A DNA stretch of 64,000 nucleotides from Terribacillus sp. FSL K6-0262 (GCF_037977385.1 NZ_CP150277.1:1086001-1150000); one strand, 5' to 3'. Positions 45,568-55,297 are shown, numbered from the stretch's first letter. Numbers and translations: made by a program. The notes: generated by a model from the sequence alone, not told the origin.

Positions 45568-46388
45568 TTTGCAATGAATCTTGATTCATATGATGTTGCA
45601 TTGGATTTACTTTTATTCACGATCAATAAATAGCCAATGAAGATGACATGGACGATTGAAACAATGATACTGCCTTCCATTTTATATATGCCGCCTGATA
45701 ATAATTGATTTCCTTGAAAGGAACTGTTCAAGAGATTTGGATAATCACTCGCCAATGATACACCGCCAAGTACAATCGCTCCAATCGTATTCCAAGTAAA
45801 GTGGGCTATTATGGGGGCTGTAATCGTACCTGTATATTCTAAAAGCAATGTAGCAAATATACTCATCGAAACGACATTGAATACTGCGATCATACCTGCT
45901 TCAAAAGCTCCGCCGTGCATCACTGTAAATAAGATGGTAGTAAAAACAGCTGCCGCAGCTGCATTATATTTTTGCTTCCATAACTGATATAGATAACCTC
46001 TCATCAGCAATTCCTGCATAGCAGCATTCAATAGGGAGGCCAGAATCCAAACCCAGATAAAATCAATATGGCTGTGACCTGTTATATGCATTGTTTTTGT
46101 AAGGAATAGGATCGCTGCCACACTCCCCAGCCATAGGATACCTGCTGCCATGCCGATCAGTGAATTTTTAAAGAATCCGTAAGTTATCGGAATCCGTATT
46201 TTCCCCTTTTCTATGATAAGAACAAAGAAAACAGAAAATAAAGCAACTACCGCAAAAGGGGAAAACTCCCACCATAATCTCAAAAATGCTGGATTATTCG
46301 TTTGTATATCGGGCGTAAAAGAAATGATAATCGCCCATCCGATAAAAAAGATGATCGTTTTCAAACATGTAGTCAGTAACTTTTTCAT
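45549..46388 (-). CDS. CPBP-family intramembrane protease homologue
   Basis: A 279-residue protein with seven or eight membrane helices. Motif 1 reads MQELLMRGYLYQ (Gln125-Glu126...Arg130) where most proteases have Glu-Glu; motif 2 VMHGGAFEAGM and motif 3 IIAHFTWNTIG keep His and Asn. Replacement of the first Glu, thought to be the general base, may lower or abolish catalysis. GAGAGGA precedes the ATG. It is not next to a bacteriocin gene. Confidence 0.85.
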   Translation of the reverse strand: MKKLLTTCLKTIIFFIGWAIIISFTPDIQTNNPAFLRLWWEFSPFAVVALFSVFFVLIIEKGKIRIPITYGFFKNSLIGMAAGILWLGSVAAILFLTKTMHITGHSHIDFIWVWILASLLNAAMQELLMRGYLYQLWKQKYNAAAAAVFTTILFTVMHGGAFEAGMIAVFNVVSMSIFATLLLEYTGTITAPIIAHFTWNTIGAIVLGGVSLASDYPNLLNSSFQGNQLLSGGIYKMEGSIIVSIVHVIFIGYLLIVNKSKSNATSYESRFIANKKELG

Positions 46389-46552
46389 GACGCTGTCCTC
46401 TCTAATCTAGTCCCCAATCAAGATGGATAATAAGAACCCTGCCCCGCTAAAAATGGCTCACTGAAAGTTTAGTGAACTACCATTAAAATTATATAATATT
46501 TTCCAGCGTCTTCCTTATAGTATTTCTCTATGGCCCGGATGTCCGGCAGCAG
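46389..46552. other. Intergenic region upstream of CPBP gene
   Basis: AT-rich, with a TATATAAT stretch on the minus strand near 46490 that could be the CPBP promoter. No gene seen. Confidence 0.4.
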
Positions 46553-46588
46553 ACAAAAAAGCCCAAATCATAAACGATTTGAGCTTGG
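46553..46588 (-). terminator. Terminator after decayed ORF
   Basis: Stem AAGCTCAAATC / GATTTGGGCTT with loop GTTTAT and six T residues on the minus strand. Confidence 0.8.
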
Positions 46589-46592
46589 CACA

Positions 46593-46751
46593 TCATACTT
46601 TCGCTTTATCCTTGGCGAGTTCGAAAGTCAGCTGTTCAGGCCTGCTTCTATGGCCAGCTTTCGGATCAGCATTCAAGAAGTTCTTCAACAGCTATACAAA
46701 ACCAATCAATGTCGCAATGTGTTTACTGCTTGTATATTCAGCACTCTCCAT
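46593..46751 (-). pseudogene. Possible gene remnant with internal TAG
   Basis: Between the catalase terminator and another minus-strand terminator one frame reads MESAEYTSSKHIATLIGFV, then TAG, then LLKNFLNADPKAGHRSRPEQ and LTFELAKDKAKV to a stop. The second part looks like coding sequence. There is no ribosome site. The presence of a dedicated terminator suggests that a gene once ended here. I cannot name it. Confidence 0.4.
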
Positions 46752-46765
46752 TCTGTGAGATACTA

Positions 46766-46822
46766 AAAAGAAGAGCGCCGGAAAGTCAGGGTCACTGGCC
46801 TTCCGGCACTCCTCTTTTTTCC
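46766..46822 (-). terminator. Terminator of catalase gene
   Basis: Long imperfect stem AGAGGAGTGCCGGAAGG against CTTTCCGGCGCTCTTCT with a T run on the minus strand. Confidence 0.85.
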
Positions 46823-46830
46823 TATATGAC

Positions 46831-48492
46831 TCAGTAAGGATCCGTTTCGCGGCTTTTCTTCACAGCCTCATCTGTTGCTTCGTTGGCTGCTATTGTACCT
46901 TGACCCATACCTTGACCGAATTTTGACTGACCTGCTTCACGGCCTGGAACTTGGTTGTCCATTTTTGCTTCCTGGGCTTCTTTCATTACTTTTTCGATAC
47001 CTTCCTTCACACGGCGGCCATATTCTTCATCGGCTTGTGTGAAGTGATGGATCATCGCATCCTGGATTCGTTTATCGCATATCGCAAGCGCTTCGGAAAG
47101 GTTCTTGATCAATTCATCGCGCTCCCAATCTTCGAAACTCCGGTATGTGTGACCAGCTTGTCCATAATTGTTGGGGCGGTCGATCGGTGCAGACATCGCC
47201 GCAGCATTATACGTCGGCTGATGCGGCTTGCGATTCCCTTTACCTTCCTCCTGATATCCCCCGACCATGGATGGCTCATAGTTGATCGATGGATTTTCCC
47301 CAGACTCTTTCGGATCACGTGTATCCATTTGACCGCGGTGCTGGTTAGTGCGGACAGGCGCTTTAGGTGCATTGACAGGCAACTGCAGATAGTTCGCCCC
47401 TACACGGTAGCGCTGTGTATCCGAATAAGAGAAGGTACGTCCCTGGAGCATTTTATCATCCGAGAAGTCCATCCCATCAACAAGAACACCAGTACCAAAG
47501 GCTGCTTGCTCAATTTCCGCATGGTAATCGACTGGATTGCGATTAAGGACCATTTTCCCGACCGGCAGCCATGGGAACTTATCCTCCGGCCATAGTTTAG
47601 TATCGTCAAGCGGATCAAAATCCAATTCCGGATGATAACCGTCTTCCATGATCTGCACATATAGTTCCCATTCAGGGTACTCTCCCCGTTCAATTGCCTC
47701 GTACAAATCCTGGGTAGCATGGCCGACGGTTTTCGCTTGGATTTTCCTTGCTTCTTCTGTTGTCAGATTGCGAATACCTTGCTTCGGCTCCCAGTGATAC
47801 TTGACCAATACAGCTTCGCCTTTATCATTTACCCATTTATAGGTGTTTACGCCGGAACCTTGCATATGGCGATAGGTAGCCGGGATACCCCATGGAGAGA
47901 ATAGGAATGTAATCATATGGGTTGCTTCGGGACTGCGGGATACAAAGTCGAACATGCGGGCTGGATTCGGAACGTTTGAAGCTGGATCTGCTTTGAACGC
48001 ATGAATCATATCAGGGAATTTCATTGCGTCACGGATAAAGAAGATCTTAAGGTTGTTCCCGACCAGATCCCAGTTCCCATCCTCTGTATACATTTTCACG
48101 GCAAAGCCGCGCGGATCCCGATCCGTTTCAGGTGAATCCTTCGCCCCTGCCACTGTGGAGAAGCGGACCATCAAAGGCGTTTTTTTACCAGCACCGGAAA
48201 ACACTTTTGCGCGCGTATACTTCTCTACCGGTTCATCCCCTACTTTTCCGTATGTTTCAAAATAGCCGAATGCTCCCGTTCCCCGTGCATGTACGACACG
48301 CTCTGGTACTTCTTCCCGGTCAAAGTGGGAAATCTTCTCGATGAAATGGTAGTTCTCCAATGTTGCCGGACCGCGATCGCCTATTGTACGGATATTCTGG
48401 TTATCCAAGACAGGATGCCCCTGGCGTGTTGTCAAGGTATCGCGTTTTACGTCTTGTTCATTTGAGGAATTCACATCTTTGTTCTCTGCCAA
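46831..48492 (-). CDS. Monofunctional haem catalase
   Basis: The protein of about 553 residues degrades hydrogen peroxide. [15 protein letters not shown] holds the distal His, [20 protein letters not shown] the next block and the proximal haem-ligand region reads [17 protein letters not shown] with the Tyr. A C-terminal tail of about 60 residues rich in Gly, Gln and charged residues extends beyond the core, similar to KatX-like Bacillus enzymes. The start is TTG at 48492 with AGGAGG 8 bases upstream; the in-frame ATG at 48543 has none. Confidence 0.95.
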   Translation of the reverse strand: MAENKDVNSSNEQDVKRDTLTTRQGHPVLDNQNIRTIGDRGPATLENYHFIEKISHFDREEVPERVVHARGTGAFGYFETYGKVGDEPVEKYTRAKVFSGAGKKTPLMVRFSTVAGAKDSPETDRDPRGFAVKMYTEDGNWDLVGNNLKIFFIRDAMKFPDMIHAFKADPASNVPNPARMFDFVSRSPEATHMITFLFSPWGIPATYRHMQGSGVNTYKWVNDKGEAVLVKYHWEPKQGIRNLTTEEARKIQAKTVGHATQDLYEAIERGEYPEWELYVQIMEDGYHPELDFDPLDDTKLWPEDKFPWLPVGKMVLNRNPVDYHAEIEQAAFGTGVLVDGMDFSDDKMLQGRTFSYSDTQRYRVGANYLQLPVNAPKAPVRTNQHRGQMDTRDPKESGENPSINYEPSMVGGYQEEGKGNRKPHQPTYNAAAMSAPIDRPNNYGQAGHTYRSFEDWERDELIKNLSEALAICDKRIQDAMIHHFTQADEEYGRRVKEGIEKVMKEAQEAKMDNQVPGREAGQSKFGQGMGQGTIAANEATDEAVKKSRETDPY

Positions 48493-48573
48493 AATAAAAA
48501 CCTCCTTAAAGTATTCAGTCTTATCTTTCCTGAAAAATGACATTTCAAACTAAAATAAGTATGCCACCTTCAA

Positions 48574-48599
48574 TAATCAATATCATTTCACATTGATTA
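48574..48599. promoter_or_regulatory. Inverted repeat upstream of catalase
   Basis: TAATCAAT, 10 bases, ATTGATTA lies about 80 bases before the catalase start. It also partly resembles Fur-family (Fur/PerR) boxes. An operator role is possible. Confidence 0.45.
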
Positions 48600-48755
48600 C
48601 CATAAAATTGAATTTAGTTTAAATCCTAAGAAAAATTCATGCGAATAATTGACTCCTAATGGAATCCTTCCCTGATGGAACCGATCTTAAGCGTTTTTTT
48701 ACGGATTATTTTTCTTATCTAACCCCTCCCTTCTTCCATAATGGCGACAAATGAA

Positions 48756-48790
48756 AAATACCCATTCCGCCGCTGGCGGAATGGGTATTT
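48756..48790. terminator. Terminator of HxlR gene
   Basis: Perfect 14-bp stem ATACCCATTCCGCC with complement around GCT; T run on the minus strand. Confidence 0.85.
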
Positions 48791-48818
48791 CTCGTATGGA
48801 AGCCGAAAGGAGCTTTAT

Positions 48819-49190
48819 TTACTTGAATGCAGAATCGCTCACCAGTACATCCGTATCCTTCAGGACAGTGCTTGCATAGTTCTTTCCCCACTCATACATC
48901 GCATCAAGTATCGGCAGCAAGGAAAGGCCTTCTTCGGTCAGGGAATATTCAACTTTTGGCGGGACGACCGGATACACTTCCCTATGTACAATTTTATCGT
49001 CCTCCAATTCCCGAAGCTGGGAAACGAGCATGCGCTGCGTAATACCCGGAATCAGTCCCTTCAATTCATTGAAGCGTTTCGTTCCTTCCTTGCCCAAATG
49101 CCACATGATCAGCATTTTCCACTTCCCGCCGATGATGGACAGCGTCAGTTCCTTCTCACAATTGAATTTTTGTTTCTCTAAACGACTCAT
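48819..49190 (-). CDS. HxlR-family winged-helix regulator
   Basis: A 123-residue HxlR regulator: [20 protein letters not shown], then the recognition helix region [21 protein letters not shown] Cys at position 11 ([10 protein letters not shown]) matches the redox-sensing Cys of YodB and HypR, which respond to quinones or hypochlorite. It is divergent from an alcohol dehydrogenase gene across 142 bases with an inverted repeat, a typical target arrangement. Confidence 0.92.
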   Translation of the reverse strand: MSRLEKQKFNCEKELTLSIIGGKWKMLIMWHLGKEGTKRFNELKGLIPGITQRMLVSQLRELEDDKIVHREVYPVVPPKVEYSLTEEGLSLLPILDAMYEWGKNYASTVLKDTDVLVSDSAFK

Positions 49191-49223
49191 CCGCCATTCC
49201 TCCTTACAGTATACTATTCGTCA

Positions 49224-49254
49224 CTATGTAAGAAAAAAGTGCGTACTTACATAG
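49224..49254. promoter_or_regulatory. Inverted repeat, probable HxlR operator
   Basis: CTATGTAAG (49224-49232) and its exact complement CTTACATAG (49246-49254) lie between the divergent HxlR and alcohol dehydrogenase genes, just before a TATAAT-like box near 49261. Confidence 0.7.
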
Positions 49255-49332
49255 AAAAAGTATAATTCCTATAATGAAAGTTGCAAAGGATAACCTATTT
49301 GGTTATACCACTCAACCTAGGAGGGATATCAC

Positions 49333-50499
49333 TTGAACAGATTCACCATACCCCGGGATATTTACTTTGGCGAAGGTGCCTTGAAGGTTCTGGAAAGCAT
49401 CGAAGGAAACAAAGCCATGCTCGTCATTGGCGGGGGTTCCGTCAGAAAAAGCGGCGTGCTGGACCGTGTCCAGGCCCATCTTGCAAAAGCCGGCATCCAG
49501 ACAGAAATAACAGAAGGCATCCGGGAGGAACCTACAACTGATAAAATCAATGAAGCATTGGAAGCCTTCCGGGAATTCAATCCTGACTGGATCATCGGTA
49601 TCGGCGGCGGTTCCGTCATGGATGCAGCCAAAGCGATGTGGGTGTTTTATGAGCACCCTGGATTATCATTTGAAGATGCCGCCAAACCATTCGAATTGCC
49701 AGCATTGCGCTCCAAGGCCAAGTTCATCGGTATTCCTACAACAAGCGGCAGCGCATCGGAAATTTCGAACCTTTCTGTCGTGACTGATTCCAAAACAAAC
49801 ATCAAATATCCATTGGCCGACTTTGAACTTACGCCGGACATCGCCATCATCGATCCGATTACCATTTTCGACATGCCCAAAAACATCACTGCCTTCACTG
49901 GCATGGATGCTGTGACGCATTGCATCGAATCCTATGTTGCCAAGCCAAGAACTGTATTCACGGATTCCCTGGCAATCGAAGGGGCAGAGATTCTCCGTAA
50001 TCACCTGATTCCATCTTATAATGGCGAGCGCATCTCCCGTGAGCAAGTCCATTATGCTCAAGCAATGGCTGGGATGGCATTCGCCAATGCCGTACTTGGC
50101 AATGTCCATAGTATGGCCCATAAAAGCGGTCCCACTTTCGGAATCGCCCATGGATTGGCGAATGCAATCTATTTGCCGTATGTCATCCAATTCAATCGGA
50201 CTGTCTCCGAGGAAAGATACGCTGTCCTGGCCCGCCGCCTGCAGCTAAGCGGTGATAATGATTCCGAACTGACGGATTCCCTGATCGAATGGATACGTGA
50301 TCTGAATCGACAAATGGATATTCCATTGAATTTGCGTGACTTCGGCGTCAGCGAAGCGTTATTCAATGCCCACGTGGAGGAGATGGCTGCCAATGCAGTT
50401 ACAGATCCATGTACCGGAACCAACCCGCGCGAAACTTCAGCAGAACAAATGAAACAGCTGTATATTGCCGCGTTCGAAGGAAAAGACGTAGATTTCTAA
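49333..50499 (+). CDS. Iron-containing alcohol dehydrogenase
   Basis: A 388-residue group III ADH. GGGSVRKSGVLDR and IIGIGGGSVMDAAKAMWVF give the NAD(P)-binding half; the metal-binding half carries Asp, His and His in FTGMDAVTHCIESYV, HSMAHKSGPTFGIAHGLANA. It reduces or oxidises alcohols or aldehydes. The start is TTG with AGGAGGG upstream. Divergence from an HxlR regulator suggests induction by electrophile stress. Confidence 0.94.
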   Translation: MNRFTIPRDIYFGEGALKVLESIEGNKAMLVIGGGSVRKSGVLDRVQAHLAKAGIQTEITEGIREEPTTDKINEALEAFREFNPDWIIGIGGGSVMDAAKAMWVFYEHPGLSFEDAAKPFELPALRSKAKFIGIPTTSGSASEISNLSVVTDSKTNIKYPLADFELTPDIAIIDPITIFDMPKNITAFTGMDAVTHCIESYVAKPRTVFTDSLAIEGAEILRNHLIPSYNGERISREQVHYAQAMAGMAFANAVLGNVHSMAHKSGPTFGIAHGLANAIYLPYVIQFNRTVSEERYAVLARRLQLSGDNDSELTDSLIEWIRDLNRQMDIPLNLRDFGVSEALFNAHVEEMAANAVTDPCTGTNPRETSAEQMKQLYIAAFEGKDVDF

Positions 50500-50508
50500 A
50501 CCTAAAAT

Positions 50509-50540
50509 AACACCTGGAGGGATCGATTTCTCCAGGTGTT
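50509..50540. terminator. Bidirectional terminator between ADH and dehalogenase
   Basis: Stem AACACCTGGAG / CTCCAGGTGTT with 10-nt loop. Confidence 0.8.
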
Positions 50541-50545
50541 TCTTG

Positions 50546-51208
50546 TTACCATTCGCTTTTTACATCCTTCAGATCTTCATATACCTTATCCGGTGCCTGC
50601 CCCAATTTCTCGGCTGGTGTTCCTTTACGATCAATCCAAGCTGTATGAAAGCCGAAATTCTTCGCACCGGCAATATCCCAGCCATTCGAGGATAAAAAGA
50701 GCAGCTCTTCCCGCTTCACATCCAATCGCTTCAATAAATAAGCATAAGAAGCAGTGGCTGGCTTGTATTGTTTTATTTCATCGACACTGATGATCATATC
50801 GAAGTATGCATCAAGCTTCGCATGCCCTAAGAGCGGTTTCAGCATACTATCGGGTCCATTTGAAAAAACAACGAGCTGCCTGTCTTGGAAATACTGCAGT
50901 ACTTCTTCTGTTTCTTCATAGGGAAGCAGCCGGTTATAGGCATCCATCAATTCCAGGATCAGTTTGTCAGTATAACTGCATCCATGCATCTCCAAGGTAT
51001 ACTGCAGAGCATCTCTTGTTACATTGGTAAAAGGCTCATACTGCCCCATAAGCTGGCGGAGGAAAGCATATTCCAGCTGCTTATTTCTCCATGCAGCCGC
51101 TATGGCCTCGCCTTTTCCCGGAAAATGCCGATCGCACGCCTCCTGCACACTATGGACATCGAACAGCGTACCGTACACATCGAAAGCAATCGCTTTTATA
51201 TCAGCCAT
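50546..51208 (-). CDS. Haloacid dehalogenase type II
   Basis: A 220-residue HAD hydrolase of the L-2-haloacid dehalogenase type. The nucleophile Asp is in AIAFDVYGTLFDV, Ser in LVVFSNGPDSML, Lys in VDEIKQYKPATASY and the late FLSSNGWDIAGAKNFGF block matches the type. The start at 51208 has AAGGAG 6 bases upstream and overlaps the MFS gene by 8 bases. Coupling with an exporter suggests a detoxification pair, which is inference. Confidence 0.9.
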   Translation of the reverse strand: MADIKAIAFDVYGTLFDVHSVQEACDRHFPGKGEAIAAAWRNKQLEYAFLRQLMGQYEPFTNVTRDALQYTLEMHGCSYTDKLILELMDAYNRLLPYEETEEVLQYFQDRQLVVFSNGPDSMLKPLLGHAKLDAYFDMIISVDEIKQYKPATASYAYLLKRLDVKREELLFLSSNGWDIAGAKNFGFHTAWIDRKGTPAEKLGQAPDKVYEDLKDVKSEW

Positions 51209-52634
51209 TGGAAACTCCTTTCTCCTTTTGTTCCTGCTTCTTCTCCGTTTTGTACCGCATGATGAAAGATATCGGAACCATGACAAGCATCAGGATACCG
51301 GAAATGACAAACGCCTCATTGATCGTTTGCAGACTTGCCTGCTGTGCAGCCTCCCCTGCCGCCGTCAAATGTGCTCGGCGCACCTCGAAATAGATGCTGA
51401 AAAACACGATTCCGAAAGCTGAAAACATTTGACGAAGGACATTGTTCATCGCAGAACCTTGCGAGACAAGATGCTCTGGTATGTCGTTCATACCTGCAGT
51501 CGTGGCTGGCATATTACTCAGGCCCAATCCCGCTCCTCTGATCATATTGATGACAAGGATCAGCCAGAAAGGCGTAGATAAATGCAAGTTCCCGATCAGG
51601 AAAGTGGATATTGCCAAAATCAACAAACCAGGCGGGACGACCCATCGCGGCCCTTTTTTATCCAATAGCCGGCCTCCCAGTGACATCATGCCCCCGCTCA
51701 GCAATGCTGCCGGCAGAAAGAGCAATCCTGTCTGTATCTCACTGAGACCGTAAACATTTTGGATCAGCAGCGGCAATAGGAAAATCCCTGAGAACAGCCC
51801 GATGGATGCTGTCGCTGTCACTGCTATCGAAACCGCATAGGTTGGATTACGGAAGAGCGATAGCTCCAATAGCGGCTGATCCTTTCGTCGTTCGTAAAAA
51901 ACAAAAATCGCTATCGCTGTCATACCTGCAGCAATAAGCGCCAAATTAGATGGCGATACAAGCACATCCAATGTCTGCCCGCGTCCCAATGCATACAGAA
52001 CCAAGCCAATGCCAAGCGTCACGAACACAAAACCGCCTTTATCGAAGCGGCGCTTCGGATCAGGCACAGTCGATTTCAAGTAGCGGCTGGCCATCAATAA
52101 ACCGAGAAGGCCAAATGGGAGGTTGAAAGCGAACAGAAAAGGCCAGGGGAAGTAAGCAATCAATACACCGCCGACTGTCGGTCCGATGGCAGGAGCCACC
52201 ATCGCCGCCACACCATATACACCGACAGCAAGACCGCGTTCCTGCTTCGGGAAGGCTTGGAAAATGAGTGCCATCGAAATCGGCATCATCAAACCGCCGC
52301 CGATACCTTGGATAAAGCGTGCCGCGATGACGAATGGCAGACTGCCGGAAAAGATCCCAAAGACGGACCCCGCCAGGAAAACGACGAGACCCAGCAAGTA
52401 AATCGACTTCTTGCCGAATCGATCTCCCAAGTAACCTGTGACAGGCATGGTCATTCCCATTGCCACCATGAAAATCGTCAGGATCCAGCCCCCACTGACA
52501 GCATTGGCATCGAAAGTGGCAATCAGCGATGGCAACGCCGGATTAAGCATACTATTATTCAAAATGACAGTGAATGTCCCGAATAGGACAGCAACAACGA
52601 CCAACCATTTGGATTCTAGTTTACCCACATGCAT
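51201..52634 (-). CDS. MFS drug exporter, DHA2 (EmrB/QacA) family
   Basis: A 477-residue, 14-helix exporter. NNSMLNPALPSLIATFDANA is the DHA2 motif in helix 1, GYLGDRFGKKSIYLLGLVVF motif A, and VAAMVAPAIGPTVGGVLIAY motif C of proton antiporters. It likely exports organic compounds. GGGAG precedes the ATG. It is cotranscribed with the dehalogenase gene. Confidence 0.93.
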   Translation of the reverse strand: MHVGKLESKWLVVVAVLFGTFTVILNNSMLNPALPSLIATFDANAVSGGWILTIFMVAMGMTMPVTGYLGDRFGKKSIYLLGLVVFLAGSVFGIFSGSLPFVIAARFIQGIGGGLMMPISMALIFQAFPKQERGLAVGVYGVAAMVAPAIGPTVGGVLIAYFPWPFLFAFNLPFGLLGLLMASRYLKSTVPDPKRRFDKGGFVFVTLGIGLVLYALGRGQTLDVLVSPSNLALIAAGMTAIAIFVFYERRKDQPLLELSLFRNPTYAVSIAVTATASIGLFSGIFLLPLLIQNVYGLSEIQTGLLFLPAALLSGGMMSLGGRLLDKKGPRWVVPPGLLILAISTFLIGNLHLSTPFWLILVINMIRGAGLGLSNMPATTAGMNDIPEHLVSQGSAMNNVLRQMFSAFGIVFFSIYFEVRRAHLTAAGEAAQQASLQTINEAFVISGILMLVMVPISFIMRYKTEKKQEQKEKGVSNG

Positions 52635-52677
52635 GCTCCCTACCGTTCTTTCGCTTTGCCGCGGTTGTCAGCGCTTT

Positions 52678-53103
52678 CTATTTCACGACCAATACTGGGC
52701 ATTTCGCTCTTTTTATCACCTCGGTACTCACACTTCCTACCACTAGCTTTTGGAATCCGTTCAAGCCGCGCGTCCCAATGACAACCAAGTCAAACGCATC
52801 ATTGTTGGCTTTATTGGCAATCATTTTTCCGGCATCGCCTCGTTCGATCGTACGGGTATAAGGGATATTCGCATTCCGAAGCTTCTCTTCATTAGGCTGG
52901 ATGCGCAGCTCCCCATCACGATGCACATCATCGGGCTTCACCTGCTGCAGAACGATCTCACTATTCTTTATCTCCTGCAAAGCATTGACTACTTCAAGCT
53001 GTACAGGATGTGCACTTGCCTGACAGATTTTGATTACTTCCTCTGTCGCTCGGATCGAGTGCTCCGAACCGTCGACGGCCAAAAGAATCTTTTCGTACAT
53101 AAT
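52678..53103 (-). CDS. Universal stress protein UspA-type
   Basis: A 141-residue UspA protein starting MYEKILLAVDGSEHSIRATE. The ATP-binding signature GTRGLNGFQKLVVGSVSTEV near the C-terminus is intact (G-2x-G-9x-G-S), so it belongs to the ATP-binding class. GGAGGCG precedes the ATG at 53103; the longer frame to 53196 has no site. Role in stress endurance is a family property. Confidence 0.92.
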   Translation of the reverse strand: MMYEKILLAVDGSEHSIRATEEVIKICQASAHPVQLEVVNALQEIKNSEIVLQQVKPDDVHRDGELRIQPNEEKLRNANIPYTRTIERGDAGKMIANKANNDAFDLVVIGTRGLNGFQKLVVGSVSTEVIKRAKCPVLVVK

Positions 53104-53273
53104 AGCGCCTCCTCCAAAACCATGATAGTAGCCATTTCCCCTAAAATGATCCACACAAACGAGAAGACAAAAAAGCTTCGGCACCCGAAATTTCATTGTA
53201 TGAAATTAACAATAACATTAAATATCCATTTGGAAAAGTATGAGATGATGGAGAAAAGATCGGGGGCTTACAT

Positions 53274-53654
53274 ATGATTGCCAAGACTATCAGTTTCATT
53301 GTTATATGCCTTTTGATTACCGGAGTGGTTGTCTGGACATTTGCTGCCTTCGATGAGAAGACAGTCATTAAGGATAAGATCGAACGGATAGAAGTATACA
53401 AGGCAGAAGCAGCAGAGCCATCAGAAACGATTACCGACAAAGGATACATCGAGGGTTTACTGAAATGCATCAATGAATGTGAGCGCGAGGAAATGAGCCA
53501 GGAGGCGTCCTACGCAGCTGCTGATGTGAACCTTATTTTATATGGAGAAAAGGCCGATTATGAAGTCGGCGTTTGGCAGCAGGCAGGGACCGTCAGCTTC
53601 GTCTATGATGCCGCTATAATCGATAGCGATTTGGAACCTTTCCCTGTAAAATAG
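53274..53654 (+). CDS. Hypothetical membrane-anchored protein, 126 aa
   Basis: Starts MIAKTISFIVICLLITGVVV, one N-terminal helix, then an extracytoplasmic domain of about 100 residues with two Cys (LLKCINECEREE) and a beta-rich end. It is probably an exported anchored protein. No family recognised. GGGGG precedes the ATG. Confidence 0.7.
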   Translation: MIAKTISFIVICLLITGVVVWTFAAFDEKTVIKDKIERIEVYKAEAAEPSETITDKGYIEGLLKCINECEREEMSQEASYAAADVNLILYGEKADYEVGVWQQAGTVSFVYDAAIIDSDLEPFPVK

Positions 53655-53689
53655 AAAGCCGCCCAACCAAGGGGCGGCATTTTTTATCA
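53655..53689 (+). terminator. Terminator of hypothetical gene
   Basis: Stem GCCGCCC / GGGGCGGC with 6-nt loop and TTTTTT. Confidence 0.85.
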
Positions 53690-53693
53690 TTGG

Positions 53694-54446
53694 TTATCTA
53701 TTCTCGATAATTTGCATCCGCTCATTGAACCTCGTCGGATAAGATAAAAAGCCCAGCATGATACTTGTCACGATTGCAGTTGTCAGCAAAAGAAACAGAA
53801 TGAGCAGCTGGAACATGACTGCCTGGAGCGGATCGGCTCCGGCAATGATCTGCCCGCTCATCATACCAGGCAGCTGAACAAGACCTATCGTTTTTTGGCT
53901 CTCGATGGTGGGGATCGTGCTTGCCTTGATTGACGCAAGCAATGATTGCTGGATCGCTTGTTTCGGTGTACCGCCCAGTGATAAAATGAGCTCCATCTCC
54001 TCTTTTCTGGATGCCACTTCCGCAGTGAAGCGATTCAGGAACAAAATGCCCAGCACCATCGAGTTCCCTATCACCATCCCGCTTAACGGAATGATATATT
54101 GCGCAGTCGGCGGTGTGATCCGCAGCCCCAATAATATCCCTTGTGTCAGTATTTCAATAACAATGAAGGTAAGCACCAGCTTCCAGGTGATGCCTCTGAT
54201 GGATGCCCCTTTTTTCCTGGCGTTTTGTGTTGCTGCACCGATCATCAGTGCCACCATCAGGAGGATATACATGATATTTTCCGAATCGAAGATGAACTGC
54301 AATACATATCCGACTGCAAACAGCTGGATGATGGAACGAATGGTGGCAACGAGTGTATCCTTTTCAAGTCCCAGCCGCAATGTCTTGGACAGAGCAAGCG
54401 GGATCAGGACAAATATCAAAGTAAGCAACATGGCTTGTACAGTCAT
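53694..54446 (-). CDS. fetB: FetB-type ABC permease (UPF0014)
   Basis: A 250-residue membrane protein with seven helices. TLRLGLEKDTLVATIRSIIQ, IIPLSGMVIGNSMVLGI and VQLPGMMSGQIIAGADPLQA are UPF0014/FetB signatures (B. subtilis YjkA). FetAB has been linked to iron export and oxidative-stress resistance in E. coli. The start overlaps the ATPase gene by 4 bases. Confidence 0.9.
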   Translation of the reverse strand: MTVQAMLLTLIFVLIPLALSKTLRLGLEKDTLVATIRSIIQLFAVGYVLQFIFDSENIMYILLMVALMIGAATQNARKKGASIRGITWKLVLTFIVIEILTQGILLGLRITPPTAQYIIPLSGMVIGNSMVLGILFLNRFTAEVASRKEEMELILSLGGTPKQAIQQSLLASIKASTIPTIESQKTIGLVQLPGMMSGQIIAGADPLQAVMFQLLILFLLLTTAIVTSIMLGFLSYPTRFNERMQIIENR

Positions 54447-55168
54447 TTTTCCGCCTCCATGACAAAGCTTCTGACAGCTTCATTCCCCGGATCATCCAAT
54501 AATTCAATGGCCCCCGCTTCGGCAATTCCCCCATCCATCATGACCCAGACTTCATCGGCCACCGACTGTGCCTGCTGAAGGCTATGCGTGATCCAGATGA
54601 CAGTGGTTCCATGCTCTTTATTGATCCGTTTAATGAGATTCTCGATATCCTGCTTGGAAACTCGGTCCAAAGAAGATGTGATCTCATCCAGCAGCAGGAT
54701 TTCCGGCTTGTTCAGCAATGTCCGGGCGATGGAGACCTTTTGCTTTTGCCCGCCTGACAAATCCCTGCTGTTTTGATCCAATATATCCCGCTCCAGTCCC
54801 ACTAACCTGGTGATTTGTTCTGCCCTGTCATTTGACAGCCCCTTTCCAGCTAACTGCAGCGGCAATTCCAAATTATCCCGGACACTGCCCTCAAGCATGA
54901 TTGCCTGCTGGAGGACGACGCCCACATGACGGCGCAGGGCAACCGGATCATACTGTGCAATATCCTTTCCATCGATCAGGATGCTCCCGCTTGTTGGTGA
55001 CAGCATACCATTGCATAACCGAAAAAGTGATGTCTTTCCAGCACCTGAGGGGCCAATGACTGCTGTAATCCTGCCTTTGGTGAAGCTGCCCGTTACATTG
55101 CGGATGATTTCATGCTTATTTATTTCATACGTCACTTTCTGTAAAGTGATGGCGGCTTGCTGGCACAT
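54443..55168 (-). CDS. fetA: FetA-type ABC transporter ATPase
   Basis: A 241-residue ABC ATPase: Walker A GPSGAGKTSLFR near 39-50, signature LSGGQKQKVSIAR near 138, Walker B ILLLDEITSSLD and H-loop WITHSLQQA. It forms the YjkB/FetA partner of the downstream permease. AAGGGACG is the only upstream purine stretch, so the ribosome site is weak. It probably exports a metal ion; the substrate is inferred from homology. Confidence 0.9.
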   Translation of the reverse strand: MCQQAAITLQKVTYEINKHEIIRNVTGSFTKGRITAVIGPSGAGKTSLFRLCNGMLSPTSGSILIDGKDIAQYDPVALRRHVGVVLQQAIMLEGSVRDNLELPLQLAGKGLSNDRAEQITRLVGLERDILDQNSRDLSGGQKQKVSIARTLLNKPEILLLDEITSSLDRVSKQDIENLIKRINKEHGTTVIWITHSLQQAQSVADEVWVMMDGGIAEAGAIELLDDPGNEAVRSFVMEAEK

Positions 55169-55258
55169 TCTTTTACGTCCCTTCTTTTCCTGATACCTTT
55201 CCCCAGTCTAACCGAGTAAAACGCATTAAGGAAGTATGATCATCAGTGAATTTATGTA

Positions 55259-55290
55259 AGAAAAAACACCTCTGCTTGAGAGGTGCGGGA
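55259..55290 (-). terminator. Terminator of rex
   Basis: Stem CACCTCT / AGAGGTG with loop CAAGC and TTTTTT on the minus strand. Confidence 0.85.
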
Positions 55291-55297
55291 ATTGGAA

